Program-made: the position numbers and the translations under genes
The notes under the pieces: generated by a model
Database searches by the model: none
What the model was told of the DNA's origin: nothing
What the model saw: only the letters and a program-made list of their open reading frames with translations
Source of the DNA: CAZFCK01 sp964517355
GTDB lineage: Bacteria; Desulfobacterota; Desulfovibrionia; Desulfovibrionales; Desulfovibrionaceae
DNA length: 20,768 nt
Direction of reading: 5' to 3'
Assembly: GCA_964517355.1 (NCBI GenBank)
Contig: CAZFCK010000067.1
Span: 1-20,768, forward strand
Shown: positions 1-7,226 of the stretch, in pieces
Layout: the number at the start of each line of letters is the position of its first letter
How positions within the stretch are numbered: the first letter of the stretch is position 1

Positions 1-51
1 TCCAAGGAAATGCATAAGAGCATCTAGCGCTTTTCAAGCGTGAGATGCTCT
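1..51. repeat. partial copy of dispersed palindromic repeat with hairpin
   Basis: The first 17 bases match the last 17 bases of the window at 16 of 17 positions. They are followed by a hairpin with outer arms AGAGCATCT (17-25) and AGATGCTCT (43-51) and inner arms CGCTT (28-32) and AAGCG (36-40). The same core recurs in the copies at 6242-6310 and 20700-20768, so this looks like the edge of a third copy that continues outside the window. No coding potential is seen between here and the tRNA terminator. Confidence 0.6.
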
Positions 52-125
52 AGAGGAGAAAGGGGTGCCTTGCGCCGGCGCTATGAACGGGAAACGGTAT
101 AAAATGGGAGAGAGAATCACTGCAA

Positions 126-164
126 AAGGAAAAAGCCTTCACAGAACTGGTCTGTAAAGGCTTG
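126..164 (-). terminator. intrinsic terminator of tRNA-Arg
   Basis: On the minus strand a hairpin with arms AAGCCTT (163-157) and AAGGCTT (139-133) carries an inner stem ACAGA/TCTGT (141-145 with 151-155). It is followed by TTTTTCCTTTT. It begins 8 bases after the CCA end of the tRNA, as expected for a single-gene tRNA transcript. Confidence 0.85.
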
Positions 165-171
165 ATTCCAA

Positions 172-248
172 TGGTGCGCCCGGGGCGATTCGAACACCCG
201 ACCTACGGATTCGTAGTCCGGCGCTCTGTCCAACTGAGCTACGAGCGC
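172..248 (-). tRNA. tRNA-Arg (anticodon ACG)
   Basis: The reverse complement folds as a 77-nt tRNA. The acceptor stem pairs GCGCTCG with CGGGCGC and is followed by A and an encoded CCA. The D arm is GCTC/GAGC, the anticodon loop CTACGAA gives anticodon ACG (plus strand 212-214), and the T arm contains GTTCGAA. The first base pair of the anticodon stem appears to be a C-U mismatch; the other pairs are good. ACG is normally edited to ICG and reads CGU, CGC and CGA. No integrase or phage-like gene lies beside it, so it shows no sign of serving as an integration site here. Confidence 0.95.
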
Positions 249-263
249 ACAGAAGAATTTGGT

Positions 264-290
264 TCTATACTCCGACCCCGTACCTGTCAA
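264..290 (-). promoter_or_regulatory. sigma70-type promoter for tRNA-Arg
   Basis: On the minus strand a perfect TTGACA (-35, plus-strand 285-290) is followed after 15 bases by TATAGA (-10, plus-strand 264-269), 15 bases upstream of the mature tRNA 5' end. The spacing is a little short, so the -10 may be offset by one or two bases. Confidence 0.6.
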
Positions 291-457
291 GCATTATTCT
301 TCATTTTTTTCCAATCTCGATTCCAACCTCACAAAAAGTCATTTATTTCAGACAGAAAAGAATCGTGGCCTCGTATGTTTTTTTCATCTCGCGCGTACAT
401 GGTCTCGCGTCAGGCCGGCAACGTGCGGCCTCTCCGCCCCCATCGCGTACCCGCCGC

Positions 458-486
458 TTGACAAACAGAGTCTAATGGCTGGAATA
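458..486 (+). promoter_or_regulatory. possible promoter for the kinase gene
   Basis: TTGACA at 458-463 is followed 17 bases later by GGAATA (481-486), a weak -10. Transcription from here would start near 493, downstream of the in-frame ATG at 475 and upstream of the ATG at 580, which favours the latter start. The remaining sequence between the tRNA (248) and 579 shows nothing else recognisable. Confidence 0.3.
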
Positions 487-579
487 TGTTTCGATTATCA
501 GAGCATCTTTCACGCCAGACCGACGACAACGGCGCCAACGGCCTTTCCGGCATGGAGCCTCGTAACGTCCTACAACGCC

Positions 580-2643
580 ATGCCAGACAATTACACGAAA
601 ACCCTCTCCGTCAGCGAACCGGAAAGCTCGTCACGGCTGCACGACCTGGATGTCGGCATTGTGCCCCTTCCCAAAGGCCATGTGCTTGGTTCGTATAAAA
701 TCCGCGGCCTGCTCGGCATTGGCGGGTTCGGCATCACGTACCGCGCCCTGGATCTCAATCTCAACTCCATGGTGGCGCTCAAGGAATACCTGCCTGTGGA
801 ATTCGCCGTGCGCAAGAAAGGGGTAATGGTCGAGGCCAGGTCCCCCATGCTTCGCGACGCATTCGCATGGGGCAAAGGCTGTTTCTTGAACGAAGCGCGC
901 ACCCTGGCGCAATTCAAGCATCCCAACATCGTGCGCGTGCTCTCCTTTTTCGAAGCCAACAACAGCGCCTACTTCGCAATGGATTTCGAAAAAGGCCAGA
1001 ATCTCAAACGGATCTTGCAAAGCAGGGAATCCTTGGAAGAGGAGCAAATCTATGAGGTGCTGCTGCCTCTCATGGAAGGGCTGGAACTGCTGCACGCCAA
1101 GGGCTTCATCCACCGCGACGTGAAACCCGGAAACATATACGTTCGTGAGGACGGAACCCCCGTGCTGCTGGATTTCGGCGCAGCCATGCGCCCTGAAGAC
1201 ACGCTCTCGGAACTGGGGCGCACGTTGCTCACTCCCGGTTACGCGCCCCCGGAGCAATACGACGGCAAGGCGAGTCTCGGCCCCTGGACCGACATCTACG
1301 GCCTTGCGGCCGTGACCTACCGCGCCGTAAGCGGCGTTAAGCCTGTCGAATCCATTCTGCGCAAGGCCGCGTTGCTGCTAAACAAACCGGACCCTTTGCC
1401 GCGTGCGGCTATTGCCGGACAGGGGCGGTACAGCCGGGAGCTGCTCCAGGCCATCGACTTGGGCCTGCGCGTGGACGCCGGGCAACGCCCCCAATCAGTG
1501 AACGCCTGGCGCGCCCTGTTCTATTCTGAAACAACGGCGCCCCAGAAAGATGCCGCACCGTCCAACCTCGCCCAAGAGATGCGTCTTTTCACCGGAGCGT
1601 CGTACAGCGCCTTCAACAAGGCTCTGCTTGCGGGCAAAGATCCGGAACACATCCGCGTGGACAGCGTGCTCCTGCAAACGCTGCTCTCCCTGCGCGTCAC
1701 CTGTCTCGCGCGCGGGGTGGACGCCATCGCCGCCATGCAGCGCCAATCCTTTGATATCATTTTTTGCGACAGCGCCCTGGCGGATATGCCGCTTATGGAT
1801 TTTCTTGGGGAATCGTCCCGCAAGCTGCTCTGGAACAGACCGCCTGTCATTGTGCTGCACGAAAAACACGCGGATGCCCAACTGCTCGCCGAAGGCATAC
1901 TGCTGGGAGCCGCGGCCTTTATCCAGCGCCCCTATGTTGAGGAGGATCTCCAACGCGCATTGCGGCAACTAGCGCAGTTGCAGCAAACCTACGCCGTGGA
2001 GGAATCGCTGCTGACGGAAGCATCGCGCTTGATCGCGCAAGGGCGCCTCGCCAGAGCAATGCAGTTTTACGCCGACGTGCTTTCGATAGAGGAGGAGGCC
2101 CACAGTCTGGGCGAGCCCGATTTCACGGCCCTGAGCTGGCGCGGCATGCGTCATATCGCCAGCGGCGAGTATGTTCCGGCCCTTGAATGTTTCCACAAGG
2201 CCGCGGCCATGCTCCGCCTGCTGGCCGAAGCGCAGAGCAGCCTCGCCGATGCGCACCGTAAAATGGGCAACATGGAACTCTATCTCGAAGCGGCCACCTT
2301 GGCCGCCAAACAAGCCGAGCGCCACATTCGCATGCTGGAGCGCCGGATGGCGTTCGCCGCCCTGATGCGCCAGGACGACAACGCGAAAAGCACCCTGAAC
2401 GACCTGGGAGTGGAACTGCGGCGCAAAAACGACTACAGGGGCGCTTTGAATGCGTTCACGCAGGCCTTGCACCTCGCTCCCCGTTCCGCCGGCATTTACT
2501 ACAACCTCGCAAGGACACAGGCGCACTTGCGCAAATTCAAGGCCGCGCGCGCGAGCCTGGAAAATGCCTTACGGCTCCAACCGCACTTTCCTCAAGCCGT
2601 GGAGCTTTACAACCGGCTCGCCCAAAAAAAACAGCAGGAATAA
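580..2643 (+). CDS. Hanks-type Ser/Thr protein kinase with receiver-like domain and TPR repeats
   Basis: A 687-aa cytoplasmic signalling protein. The kinase domain (about residues 38-315) has the glycine loop GIGGFG (46-51), the ATP-anchoring Lys68 in VALKEY, Glu105, the catalytic loop HRDVKPGN (178-185), DFG (198-200) and APPEQY (222-227), so it should be active. Residues about 355-465 look like a response-regulator receiver: FDIIFCD places an Asp at 397, but the usual Lys-Pro near the end is Arg-Pro (450-451), so phosphotransfer may be lost. The C-terminus (about 470-680) consists of TPR-like helices, a likely partner-binding surface. The frame is open from an ATG at 259, but the first ~107 residues are unlike protein and overlap the tRNA promoter. 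I chose the ATG at 580; 475 is the alternative. No transmembrane segment is seen. Its substrate is unknown, and it converges on the helicase gene. Confidence 0.85.
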   Translation: MPDNYTKTLSVSEPESSSRLHDLDVGIVPLPKGHVLGSYKIRGLLGIGGFGITYRALDLNLNSMVALKEYLPVEFAVRKKGVMVEARSPMLRDAFAWGKGCFLNEARTLAQFKHPNIVRVLSFFEANNSAYFAMDFEKGQNLKRILQSRESLEEEQIYEVLLPLMEGLELLHAKGFIHRDVKPGNIYVREDGTPVLLDFGAAMRPEDTLSELGRTLLTPGYAPPEQYDGKASLGPWTDIYGLAAVTYRAVSGVKPVESILRKAALLLNKPDPLPRAAIAGQGRYSRELLQAIDLGLRVDAGQRPQSVNAWRALFYSETTAPQKDAAPSNLAQEMRLFTGASYSAFNKALLAGKDPEHIRVDSVLLQTLLSLRVTCLARGVDAIAAMQRQSFDIIFCDSALADMPLMDFLGESSRKLLWNRPPVIVLHEKHADAQLLAEGILLGAAAFIQRPYVEEDLQRALRQLAQLQQTYAVEESLLTEASRLIAQGRLARAMQFYADVLSIEEEAHSLGEPDFTALSWRGMRHIASGEYVPALECFHKAAAMLRLLAEAQSSLADAHRKMGNMELYLEAATLAAKQAERHIRMLERRMAFAALMRQDDNAKSTLNDLGVELRRKNDYRGALNAFTQALHLAPRSAGIYYNLARTQAHLRKFKAARASLENALRLQPHFPQAVELYNRLAQKKQQE

Positions 2644-2680
2644 ACGAAGGGGCACACGGGCCTACGTTTCCTCTCGCGCC

Positions 2681-4201
2681 TTATTCGCCGCCAGACTCCT
2701 TGCCAGGCGTTTTGCCCTTGCGGCGTTTTCTCGGCCTGCGCTTACGCTTGACGCGGTTTTCAACAACCGATTGCCGTTCCTCCGGCTCCTGGGGCGGCAG
2801 CGTAATGGCATTCTGGTACAATTCGTCGAGCAGCATGGCGATCAGGGTATGCGAGTCGTCATCAGCGGCGAGTTTCCCGGCGGAAGACAGAAAGCGCGCC
2901 ACGCGCTCCTTTTGCACGTGGGAAAAGCCCCTATGCTTTGCTTCGAGCAGGGCCATCAGCCGCGTATCAATAACTTTGACCACATCCTCCTCTTCAGGCA
3001 GGGGCATTTCCTGAACAGGAATGGAAAAACGCTCCATAAGCCGCTTGAACTCGCGCTTTTGCACGAAATCCACAAGGGTGACCACGGTGCCGGAAGCTCC
3101 CGCGCGTCCAGTGCGTCCCGCCCTGTGGATATAGGATTCGGGATCTTCGGGAGGCTCATACAAAAAGACGTGCGAAAGATCGTGGATATCTATGCCCCGG
3201 GCCGCCACATCAGTAGCCACAAGTAAACGCAGCTTCCCCTCGCGAATGCGGGACAACACGCGCTCACGTTTGCTCTGCGAAAGATCCGAGGAAAGTTCCT
3301 CCGCATCAAAGCCGTGCTGCTTCAAAACTTCGGATACGTAATGCACGTCGTTCTTGGTATTGCAAAACACTATGGCCGAGGAAGGATTTTCGATTTCCAG
3401 AATGCGGATCAGCATCCGCTCCTTGCCCATGGGCGGCACTTCGCAAAAATAATGCAGGCTCTCGGCCACATGAAGCTGTTGTCCGGAAAGGCTGATCATT
3501 TCCGGATTGTGCAAAAACTCTTTGGCCAGCCGCAGCACGCTTTGGGGGTAGGTTGCCGAAAACATGAACGCGCCGAATCGCTTGCGCGGCAAATATCGCT
3601 GCAACTCTTTCATGTCCGGATAAAAGCCCACCGAGAGCATCCGGTCGGCCTCGTCAAAAATCAGCGTATCGAGATGCTCCAGCGTAAAGGCGCGTTTCAG
3701 GAGATGGTCGAGGACGCGCCCGGGCGTGCCCACGACCAGCTGCGCTCCTTGTTTGAAGGCGTCGAGTTGGGCCTTGTAGCCCACGCCGCCGTAGACCGCG
3801 ACCACCCGCAGGCCGCTTTGCTCTCCAAACAGACGCGCGGCTTCAGCGCATACCTGCGAAGCCAGCTCGCGAGTGGGCACGAGAACCAAAGCCTGACAAA
3901 AAGGGAGCCCTGGGTCGAGCTTTTCCATAAGCGGCAGGACAAAGGCCCCCGTCTTGCCGCTGCCGGTCCTGGCCTGCACCGTGGCGTCGCGCCCCTTAAG
4001 GAGATAGGGAATGGCTTTTTCCTGCACAGGCATCAACGCGCTCCATCCGGCGCGTTCGCATGCGCGGCGCAGCTCTGGAGTCAGGGACTCCATGCTCGCG
4101 CTTTCGAACTCGTTTGTCCTTTCTTCCGCCTGGTTCTTCATTTGATCTTGCACTTGGCCGTGCGCTGAAGCGTCGGGAGTATCACGCGGTTCTTCGCTCA
4201 T
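2681..4201 (-). CDS. DEAD-box ATP-dependent RNA helicase
   Basis: A 506-aa RNA helicase that uses ATP to unwind structured RNA. It carries the complete motif set: Q-motif region near residue 60, motif I ARTGSGKT (77-84), PTRELA (109-114), TPGR (159-162), DEAD (183-186), SAT (215-217), the ATDVAARGID segment (about 329-338) and HRAGRTGR (359-366). The C-terminal extension ends in a very basic tail (about 483-499), typical of RhlE/CsdA-like enzymes that contact rRNA or mRNA. The start at 4201 has GGAAAG just upstream; an ATG 19 codons earlier lacks a convincing site and its extra residues look non-coding. The cold-shock protein gene lies directly upstream on the same strand, which fits a role in RNA remodelling at low temperature. 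The exact subfamily cannot be settled by eye. Confidence 0.93.
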   Translation of the reverse strand: MSEEPRDTPDASAHGQVQDQMKNQAEERTNEFESASMESLTPELRRACERAGWSALMPVQEKAIPYLLKGRDATVQARTGSGKTGAFVLPLMEKLDPGLPFCQALVLVPTRELASQVCAEAARLFGEQSGLRVVAVYGGVGYKAQLDAFKQGAQLVVGTPGRVLDHLLKRAFTLEHLDTLIFDEADRMLSVGFYPDMKELQRYLPRKRFGAFMFSATYPQSVLRLAKEFLHNPEMISLSGQQLHVAESLHYFCEVPPMGKERMLIRILEIENPSSAIVFCNTKNDVHYVSEVLKQHGFDAEELSSDLSQSKRERVLSRIREGKLRLLVATDVAARGIDIHDLSHVFLYEPPEDPESYIHRAGRTGRAGASGTVVTLVDFVQKREFKRLMERFSIPVQEMPLPEEEDVVKVIDTRLMALLEAKHRGFSHVQKERVARFLSSAGKLAADDDSHTLIAMLLDELYQNAITLPPQEPEERQSVVENRVKRKRRPRKRRKGKTPGKESGGE

Positions 4202-4528
4202 TGTCTTTCCGGATTGTGAAGGTGTTCGATAAAAAAGGCACTCGTGACCGCTGACCACAGCAGTCCGCGCGGCAACGCATGGTCGGAAATCTTACACCAT
4301 TACGCCTTGCTGCGCCAGCGCCCCGCGCATAAACACCCCTGGAAAACTTCAGAGCGTCCAATGTGCGATGACCACTACCGTTTTCGAATCAAAGACGGCA
4401 AAAGATGTGGGAAACCGGATAACGCCTTAAGGTCTCTCTGCAAATAAGGGAGGCGATATCGCTTGGCAATGCGAGGCTGGGGCGGCGGGAGACGCGAGCC
4501 GGCACAACCGGACCCGCGCAAAAAGGCC
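4202..4528. other. intergenic region upstream of the helicase
   Basis: About 330 bases between the helicase start and the cold-shock gene terminator. I see no convincing ORF, RNA gene or repeat. It presumably holds the helicase promoter and leader, but no clear -35/-10 pair stands out. Confidence 0.4.
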
Positions 4529-4553
4529 GCCTGCCGGCAAAAAACCGGCAGGC
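4521..4553 (-). terminator. intrinsic terminator of cold-shock gene
   Basis: Perfect 9-bp stem GCCTGCCGG (4529-4537) with CCGGCAGGC (4545-4553) around a 7-base loop. On the minus strand it is followed by GGCCTTTTT. It lies 17 bases past the stop codon of the cold-shock gene. Confidence 0.9.
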
Positions 4554-4570
4554 AAGCCATAAAGACGAAA

Positions 4571-4774
4571 TTAGAGCACCACCACGTTGGCGGCACGAGC
4601 ACCCTTCTCGCCCTGTTCGATTTCGAACTGGACGGAGGCGCCTTCCTGCAAGGTACGGAATCCGGATCCCTGAATAGCGGAGAAATGAACGAACACGTCG
4701 TCGCCGCCGTCATGCTGAATGAAACCGAAGCCCTTGCTTTCGTTAAACCATTTTACTTTGCCTTGGTAAGTCAT
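4571..4774 (-). CDS. cold-shock protein (CspA family)
   Basis: A 67-aa single cold-shock domain, the full length for the family. RNP1 is KGFGFI (14-19) and RNP2 is VFVHF (27-31), preceded by the usual GKVKWFN start. Such proteins bind single-stranded RNA/DNA and melt secondary structure. The ATG at 4774 has AGAGGA 8 bases upstream; an upstream in-frame TTG is less likely. A strong terminator follows, so it is not transcribed into the helicase gene by default. The slyD-like gene ends 72 bases upstream, and no strong promoter is evident in that gap, so it may have its own weak promoter or be read from upstream. Confidence 0.95.
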   Translation of the reverse strand: MTYQGKVKWFNESKGFGFIQHDGGDDVFVHFSAIQGSGFRTLQEGASVQFEIEQGEKGARAANVVVL

Positions 4775-4846
4775 AATCAACGTCCTCTCAGTTGGGAGTT
4801 AAGGTGTATGTTCTGCCATCTCGGCACAACCATGCCACGATGCAGG

Positions 4847-5266
4847 TTACGCAATTGCGACCAGCTCGAGCTCAAAATTAAGCTGCTTGCCGGCCATGGG
4901 GTGGTTGCCGTCCAGCGTCACTACGTCGCCTTCAACGCCGGTAACCACAAAATACATGACCTCGCCTTGTACGGAAGCCTGGAAGACCATGCCTTCTTCC
5001 GCTTCAACAGGCAGTTCCGACTTGGGAGATTGAATAACCATATCTGCGATATGTGGGCCATAGGCCTCTTCCGGCGGAATGGTCACGGATTTCTTGTCTC
5101 CGACTTCCATGCCCAGAACCGCGGCTTCGAAACCTGGAATTACCGTGCCTTCGCCGATAACAAAGGACAAAGGATCTTTACCTTCTGAACTGTCGAACAC
5201 CGTGCCGTCATCAAACGTTCCGGCATAATGCACTTTCACCTCAGAACCTTGTATCGCTTTGGCCAT
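4847..5266 (-). CDS. FKBP-type peptidyl-prolyl cis-trans isomerase, SlyD-like
   Basis: A 139-aa cytoplasmic prolyl isomerase/chaperone. The FKBP half (about 1-70) shows VKVHYAGTFDDGTVFDSS, then VIPGFEAAVLGMEVGDKKS and IPPEEAYG. The insert-in-flap domain (about 71-118) and the NHPMAGKQLNFELEL signature (121-135) are characteristic of the SlyD group. Unlike E. coli SlyD it has no His/Cys-rich metal-binding tail, ending at VAIA, so a nickel-delivery role is not supported. The ATG at 5266 has GAGGAG about 11 bases upstream. The frame stays open another 38 codons upstream, but those residues look non-coding. A coding-like fragment in another frame stops 1 base before this start. Confidence 0.92.
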   Translation of the reverse strand: MAKAIQGSEVKVHYAGTFDDGTVFDSSEGKDPLSFVIGEGTVIPGFEAAVLGMEVGDKKSVTIPPEEAYGPHIADMVIQSPKSELPVEAEEGMVFQASVQGEVMYFVVTGVEGDVVTLDGNHPMAGKQLNFELELVAIA

Positions 5267-5267
5267 T

Positions 5268-5511
5268 CTACCACTGCTCCTCGTTTTGTTCGTTGTGCTG
5301 CCCCGCATCACGCAACCACTCGGCAGCCTCCACCAAGTTCGAAGCAGGATACGCATCCAGGCAACCACGGCCTTTCTCATCAGCCAAAGATATATGCGTC
5401 GGCGTCAACCAGACAAGGCATCCCGCCGTTGAAACCGGAAACGCAAAGGCCCCGGCAGCAGCGGATATGCACGCAAGGTAACTTGAGGGAACCAGGGAAA
5501 TCGTTTTGCAT
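5268..5511 (-). pseudogene. possible small gene upstream of slyD-like gene, frameshifted or with unclear start
   Basis: A stretch ending in a TAG at 5268-5270, one base before the slyD-like start, reads as plausible protein for about 50 codons (GCLVWLTPTHISLADEKG, then an amphipathic LVEAAEWLRDAG). Its frame has no good start: only a TTG at 5408 (46 aa), while upstream residues look non-coding. A neighbouring frame has an ATG at 5511 (MQNDFPGSLKLPC) that runs to a stop at 5380 and overlaps it, so one gene split by a frameshift near 5420-5440 is possible. I do not recognise the family. Confidence 0.3.
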
Positions 5512-5617
5512 CCCCGGAAAGGCGCACGTGAGTTCACGAGATTCGAAGCGCTCAACGACAATCTATAGAGGGAACAGAGTGCCTGGCGAAAAAGGCGAAG
5601 AAGAAAGATGATACGCT

Positions 5618-5776
5618 TTACCGTCCAATAGCAGCAGCAGGCATAACGCTCGCACAAGTTAACAACACAGGGTTCATGCCACAGCTTTCCAGCCGATCCA
5701 ACATGGCGTTACAATCGAACCCGTTACACACAAAAACGTGCTGCACATTCTCAATATCCGCAACAGCACGAGGTTG
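5618..5776 (-). pseudogene. coding-like fragment, possible remnant or tiny Cys-containing ORF
   Basis: Frame ending at the TAA at 5618-5620 reads VQHVFVCNGFDCNAMLDRLE followed by SCGMNPVLLTCAS. A GTG start at 5746 would give 42 aa. Upstream it is cut by a TAA at 5777-5779, beyond which the same frame stays open for another ~17 codons with plausible residues. The layout vaguely recalls the end of NifX-type cofactor-binding domains, but I would not assign it. The flanks 5512-5617 and 5780-5939 show nothing further. Confidence 0.25.
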
Positions 5777-5939
5777 TTATTTACCAAAACACAACCCCGA
5801 CTGCAAGCGCTTTCTCTCAAAAAACGGTATTTATTTCTTTTCAATAACGACTTCAAAGGAAACCCTTAACCATGCGGCATCCCGACCAGTTACTCGACAC
5901 ATCGCAATTCATGGACAAGCGCCGAGTCCCGAAGGACGG

Positions 5940-6143
5940 TCATGCGCCTTCGTCTCGTGTCTTTGCGTCATTATCCCGCTCCTTGGACAACGAGGGACAC
6001 CCCTTTTGACCGCCGCCCTTTTTATTGGCCTCGCAAGCGCCGCATCCCTGCTCGCATGGCGCTTTGCCTTTTCTCAGATACACCCATACCAGATAACCGA
6101 CCGCAACGATTATTATTCCGACAGCGATTATTGTTCCGATCAT
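5940..6143 (-). CDS. FeoB-associated Cys-rich membrane protein
   Basis: A 67-aa protein with one N-terminal transmembrane helix (about residues 3-23, IIAVGIIIVAVGYLVWVY) followed by a short cytosolic segment with the cysteine cluster CEQGCGACEANKK (30-42) and one more Cys at about 50. This layout is that of the FeoB-associated Cys-rich family, thought to act with the FeoB ferrous iron transporter, perhaps as its small partner subunit. ATG at 6143 has GGAG 7 bases upstream. Unusually it lies 11.4 kb from feoB, at the far end of the iron region and on the same strand. No Fur-like site is visible in front of it. Confidence 0.85.
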   Translation of the reverse strand: MIGTIIAVGIIIVAVGYLVWVYLRKGKAPCEQGCGACEANKKGGGQKGCPSLSKERDNDAKTRDEGA

Positions 6144-6241
6144 TCCACCGCTCCATGGTCCGCGAATTGTTCAAGCGTCAACGCCGTTGGCCGCTATATA
6201 TAAGGATGGAGCGCGTCAACCTCGACAAGGGGGAGATGTTC

Positions 6242-6310
6242 TATCGCATTTATCTGAAACAATAAGACATTGTTTCAGGCGCAAGCCTTGTTTCAAGGTG
6301 AAGATGCGCT
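6242..6310 (+). repeat. dispersed palindromic repeat, copy 2
   Basis: This 69-base element matches the reverse complement of 20700-20768 without gaps at 54 of 69 positions. It contains two hairpins: CTGAAACAAT/ATTGTTTCAG around AAGAC, and CCTTG..CAAGG around TTT. The adjacent bases 6330-6355 also resemble, in inverted order, 20665-20690 (AATATCnnGCAAAGGCAT). It looks like a REP/BIME-type intergenic element, not an insertion sequence, since no transposase is present. Confidence 0.7.
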
Positions 6311-6407
6311 CACCGGAGGCTCACCTCAGGGAAAATATCTTGCAAAGGCATCCTGTTTCAAAAAAACACACCTCGACAGTCGAAATCTTGTCGTCGCAGC
6401 TTTCTTT

Positions 6408-6447
6408 TGCCGCCCCGGACAGGCTTCGTCTTCTGTCCGGGGCGGCA
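6408..6447. other. strong hairpin at the 3' end of the iron cluster
   Basis: Perfect 15-bp inverted repeat, TGCCGCCCCGGACAG (6408-6422) and CTGTCCGGGGCGGCA (6433-6447), with a 10-base loop. It lies 65 bases beyond the last gene of the minus-strand cluster. No U-run follows on the minus strand, so it is either a non-canonical terminator or a 3' end-protecting structure. Confidence 0.6.
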
Positions 6448-6512
6448 CGGAGGGGAGTTGGACAACTATATGCAAAAAATACTCTCTTTCACTCCAGCAT
6501 CGCCGTGTACGG

Positions 6513-7226
6513 CTATTTCATACCGACCATCACATTCTGCTCCTGATCGCGCCGCAGGTACAGCCGCAAACCGGAATGGGTGGCCAACACCGTCTGGTTT
6601 TGGGCATAATACCCGGAACTCGAGGCAGGGCGCACGGATTCAAGCAGCAGCTCGACTCCGGGGCTGAAACCTCTGCGTTCCAGCATCGCCGTGGCGCGCA
6701 TGCCGCCGAGCAAGGTGATTATGGTGAAAGGCACGTTCCTCCGGGCCACGGCGAACTGCATTTCCCGCCCCTGAGACATGCCCCATATTTTCGCGGCCGC
6801 GCCTTCCGTAAGGCACACTCGGACGCCTTGCTTGATGGCGAGATAATCCATAGGGGGCACGCGGTGCAGCATGGTGATGCGGTCGTTTTCCCGTATGCCC
6901 AAAATGCCGAGCCCCTGTTCCAGCGCAGTGCCGCAGACCACGCCTTCAACATGTCCTTCTTCTCCGGGCTGCATCTCCGCGACAGGAGTCTTATGGCCGT
7001 CGTCGTGGTGGGCGATGATTTTCATGGCCATGCCGGAGGCAAGCACGACCTCGCCCTTCGGGGTGCGCACGCGAACCGGGCAGATGACTGCATCCTCACT
7101 CATTCTCGTGATGATGTCTCCCTTGGCGATGCCCAGATGTTTCAACCGCTGCGCCAATTGCGGCTCTGTAACGTGCGCATACACCAATGGAATATCATAG
7201 GGCGCCTGGGAGAGCGGCAGATACAT
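6513..7226 (-). CDS. protein with three FeoA-type domains
   Basis: A 237-aa soluble protein built from what look like three successive FeoA/SH3-like domains (about residues 10-75, 80-157 and 160-233). Each carries the family turn: LGIAKGDII (31-39), LGILGIRENDRI (106-117) and RGFSPGVELL (185-194). Ordinary FeoA is one ~75-aa domain that binds and modulates FeoB, and similar domains occur at the end of DtxR-type regulators. No helix-turn-helix is seen, so this is more likely a protein partner than a repressor. The ATG at 7226 has AAGGAA 6 bases upstream; the ATG at 7232 is too close to it. It overlaps the upstream ATPase gene by 32 bases, which implies co-translation and a role alongside that ATPase. 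Confidence 0.8.
   Translation of the reverse strand: MYLPLSQAPYDIPLVYAHVTEPQLAQRLKHLGIAKGDIITRMSEDAVICPVRVRTPKGEVVLASGMAMKIIAHHDDGHKTPVAEMQPGEEGHVEGVVCGTALEQGLGILGIRENDRITMLHRVPPMDYLAIKQGVRVCLTEGAAAKIWGMSQGREMQFAVARRNVPFTIITLLGGMRATAMLERRGFSPGVELLLESVRPASSSGYYAQNQTVLATHSGLRLYLRRDQEQNVMVGMK

Noticed and set aside
172..248. tRNA-Arg as an integration site for the iron region
   Set aside because: The iron region lies 6 kb away past housekeeping genes. No copy of the tRNA 3' end was noticed elsewhere in the window.
259..579. Upstream extension of the kinase reading frame to an ATG at 259
   Set aside because: The extra ~107 residues read as non-protein, overlap the tRNA promoter, and precede a plausible promoter at 458. 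The start at 580 fits better.
4847..5266. Nickel-handling SlyD
   Set aside because: The His/Cys-rich C-terminal tail that binds nickel is missing, so only the isomerase/chaperone role is claimed.
6408..6447. Classic intrinsic terminator after the iron cluster
   Set aside because: The stem is perfect but the minus strand continues with AAAAGAAA, not a U-run. It is recorded as a hairpin of uncertain role.
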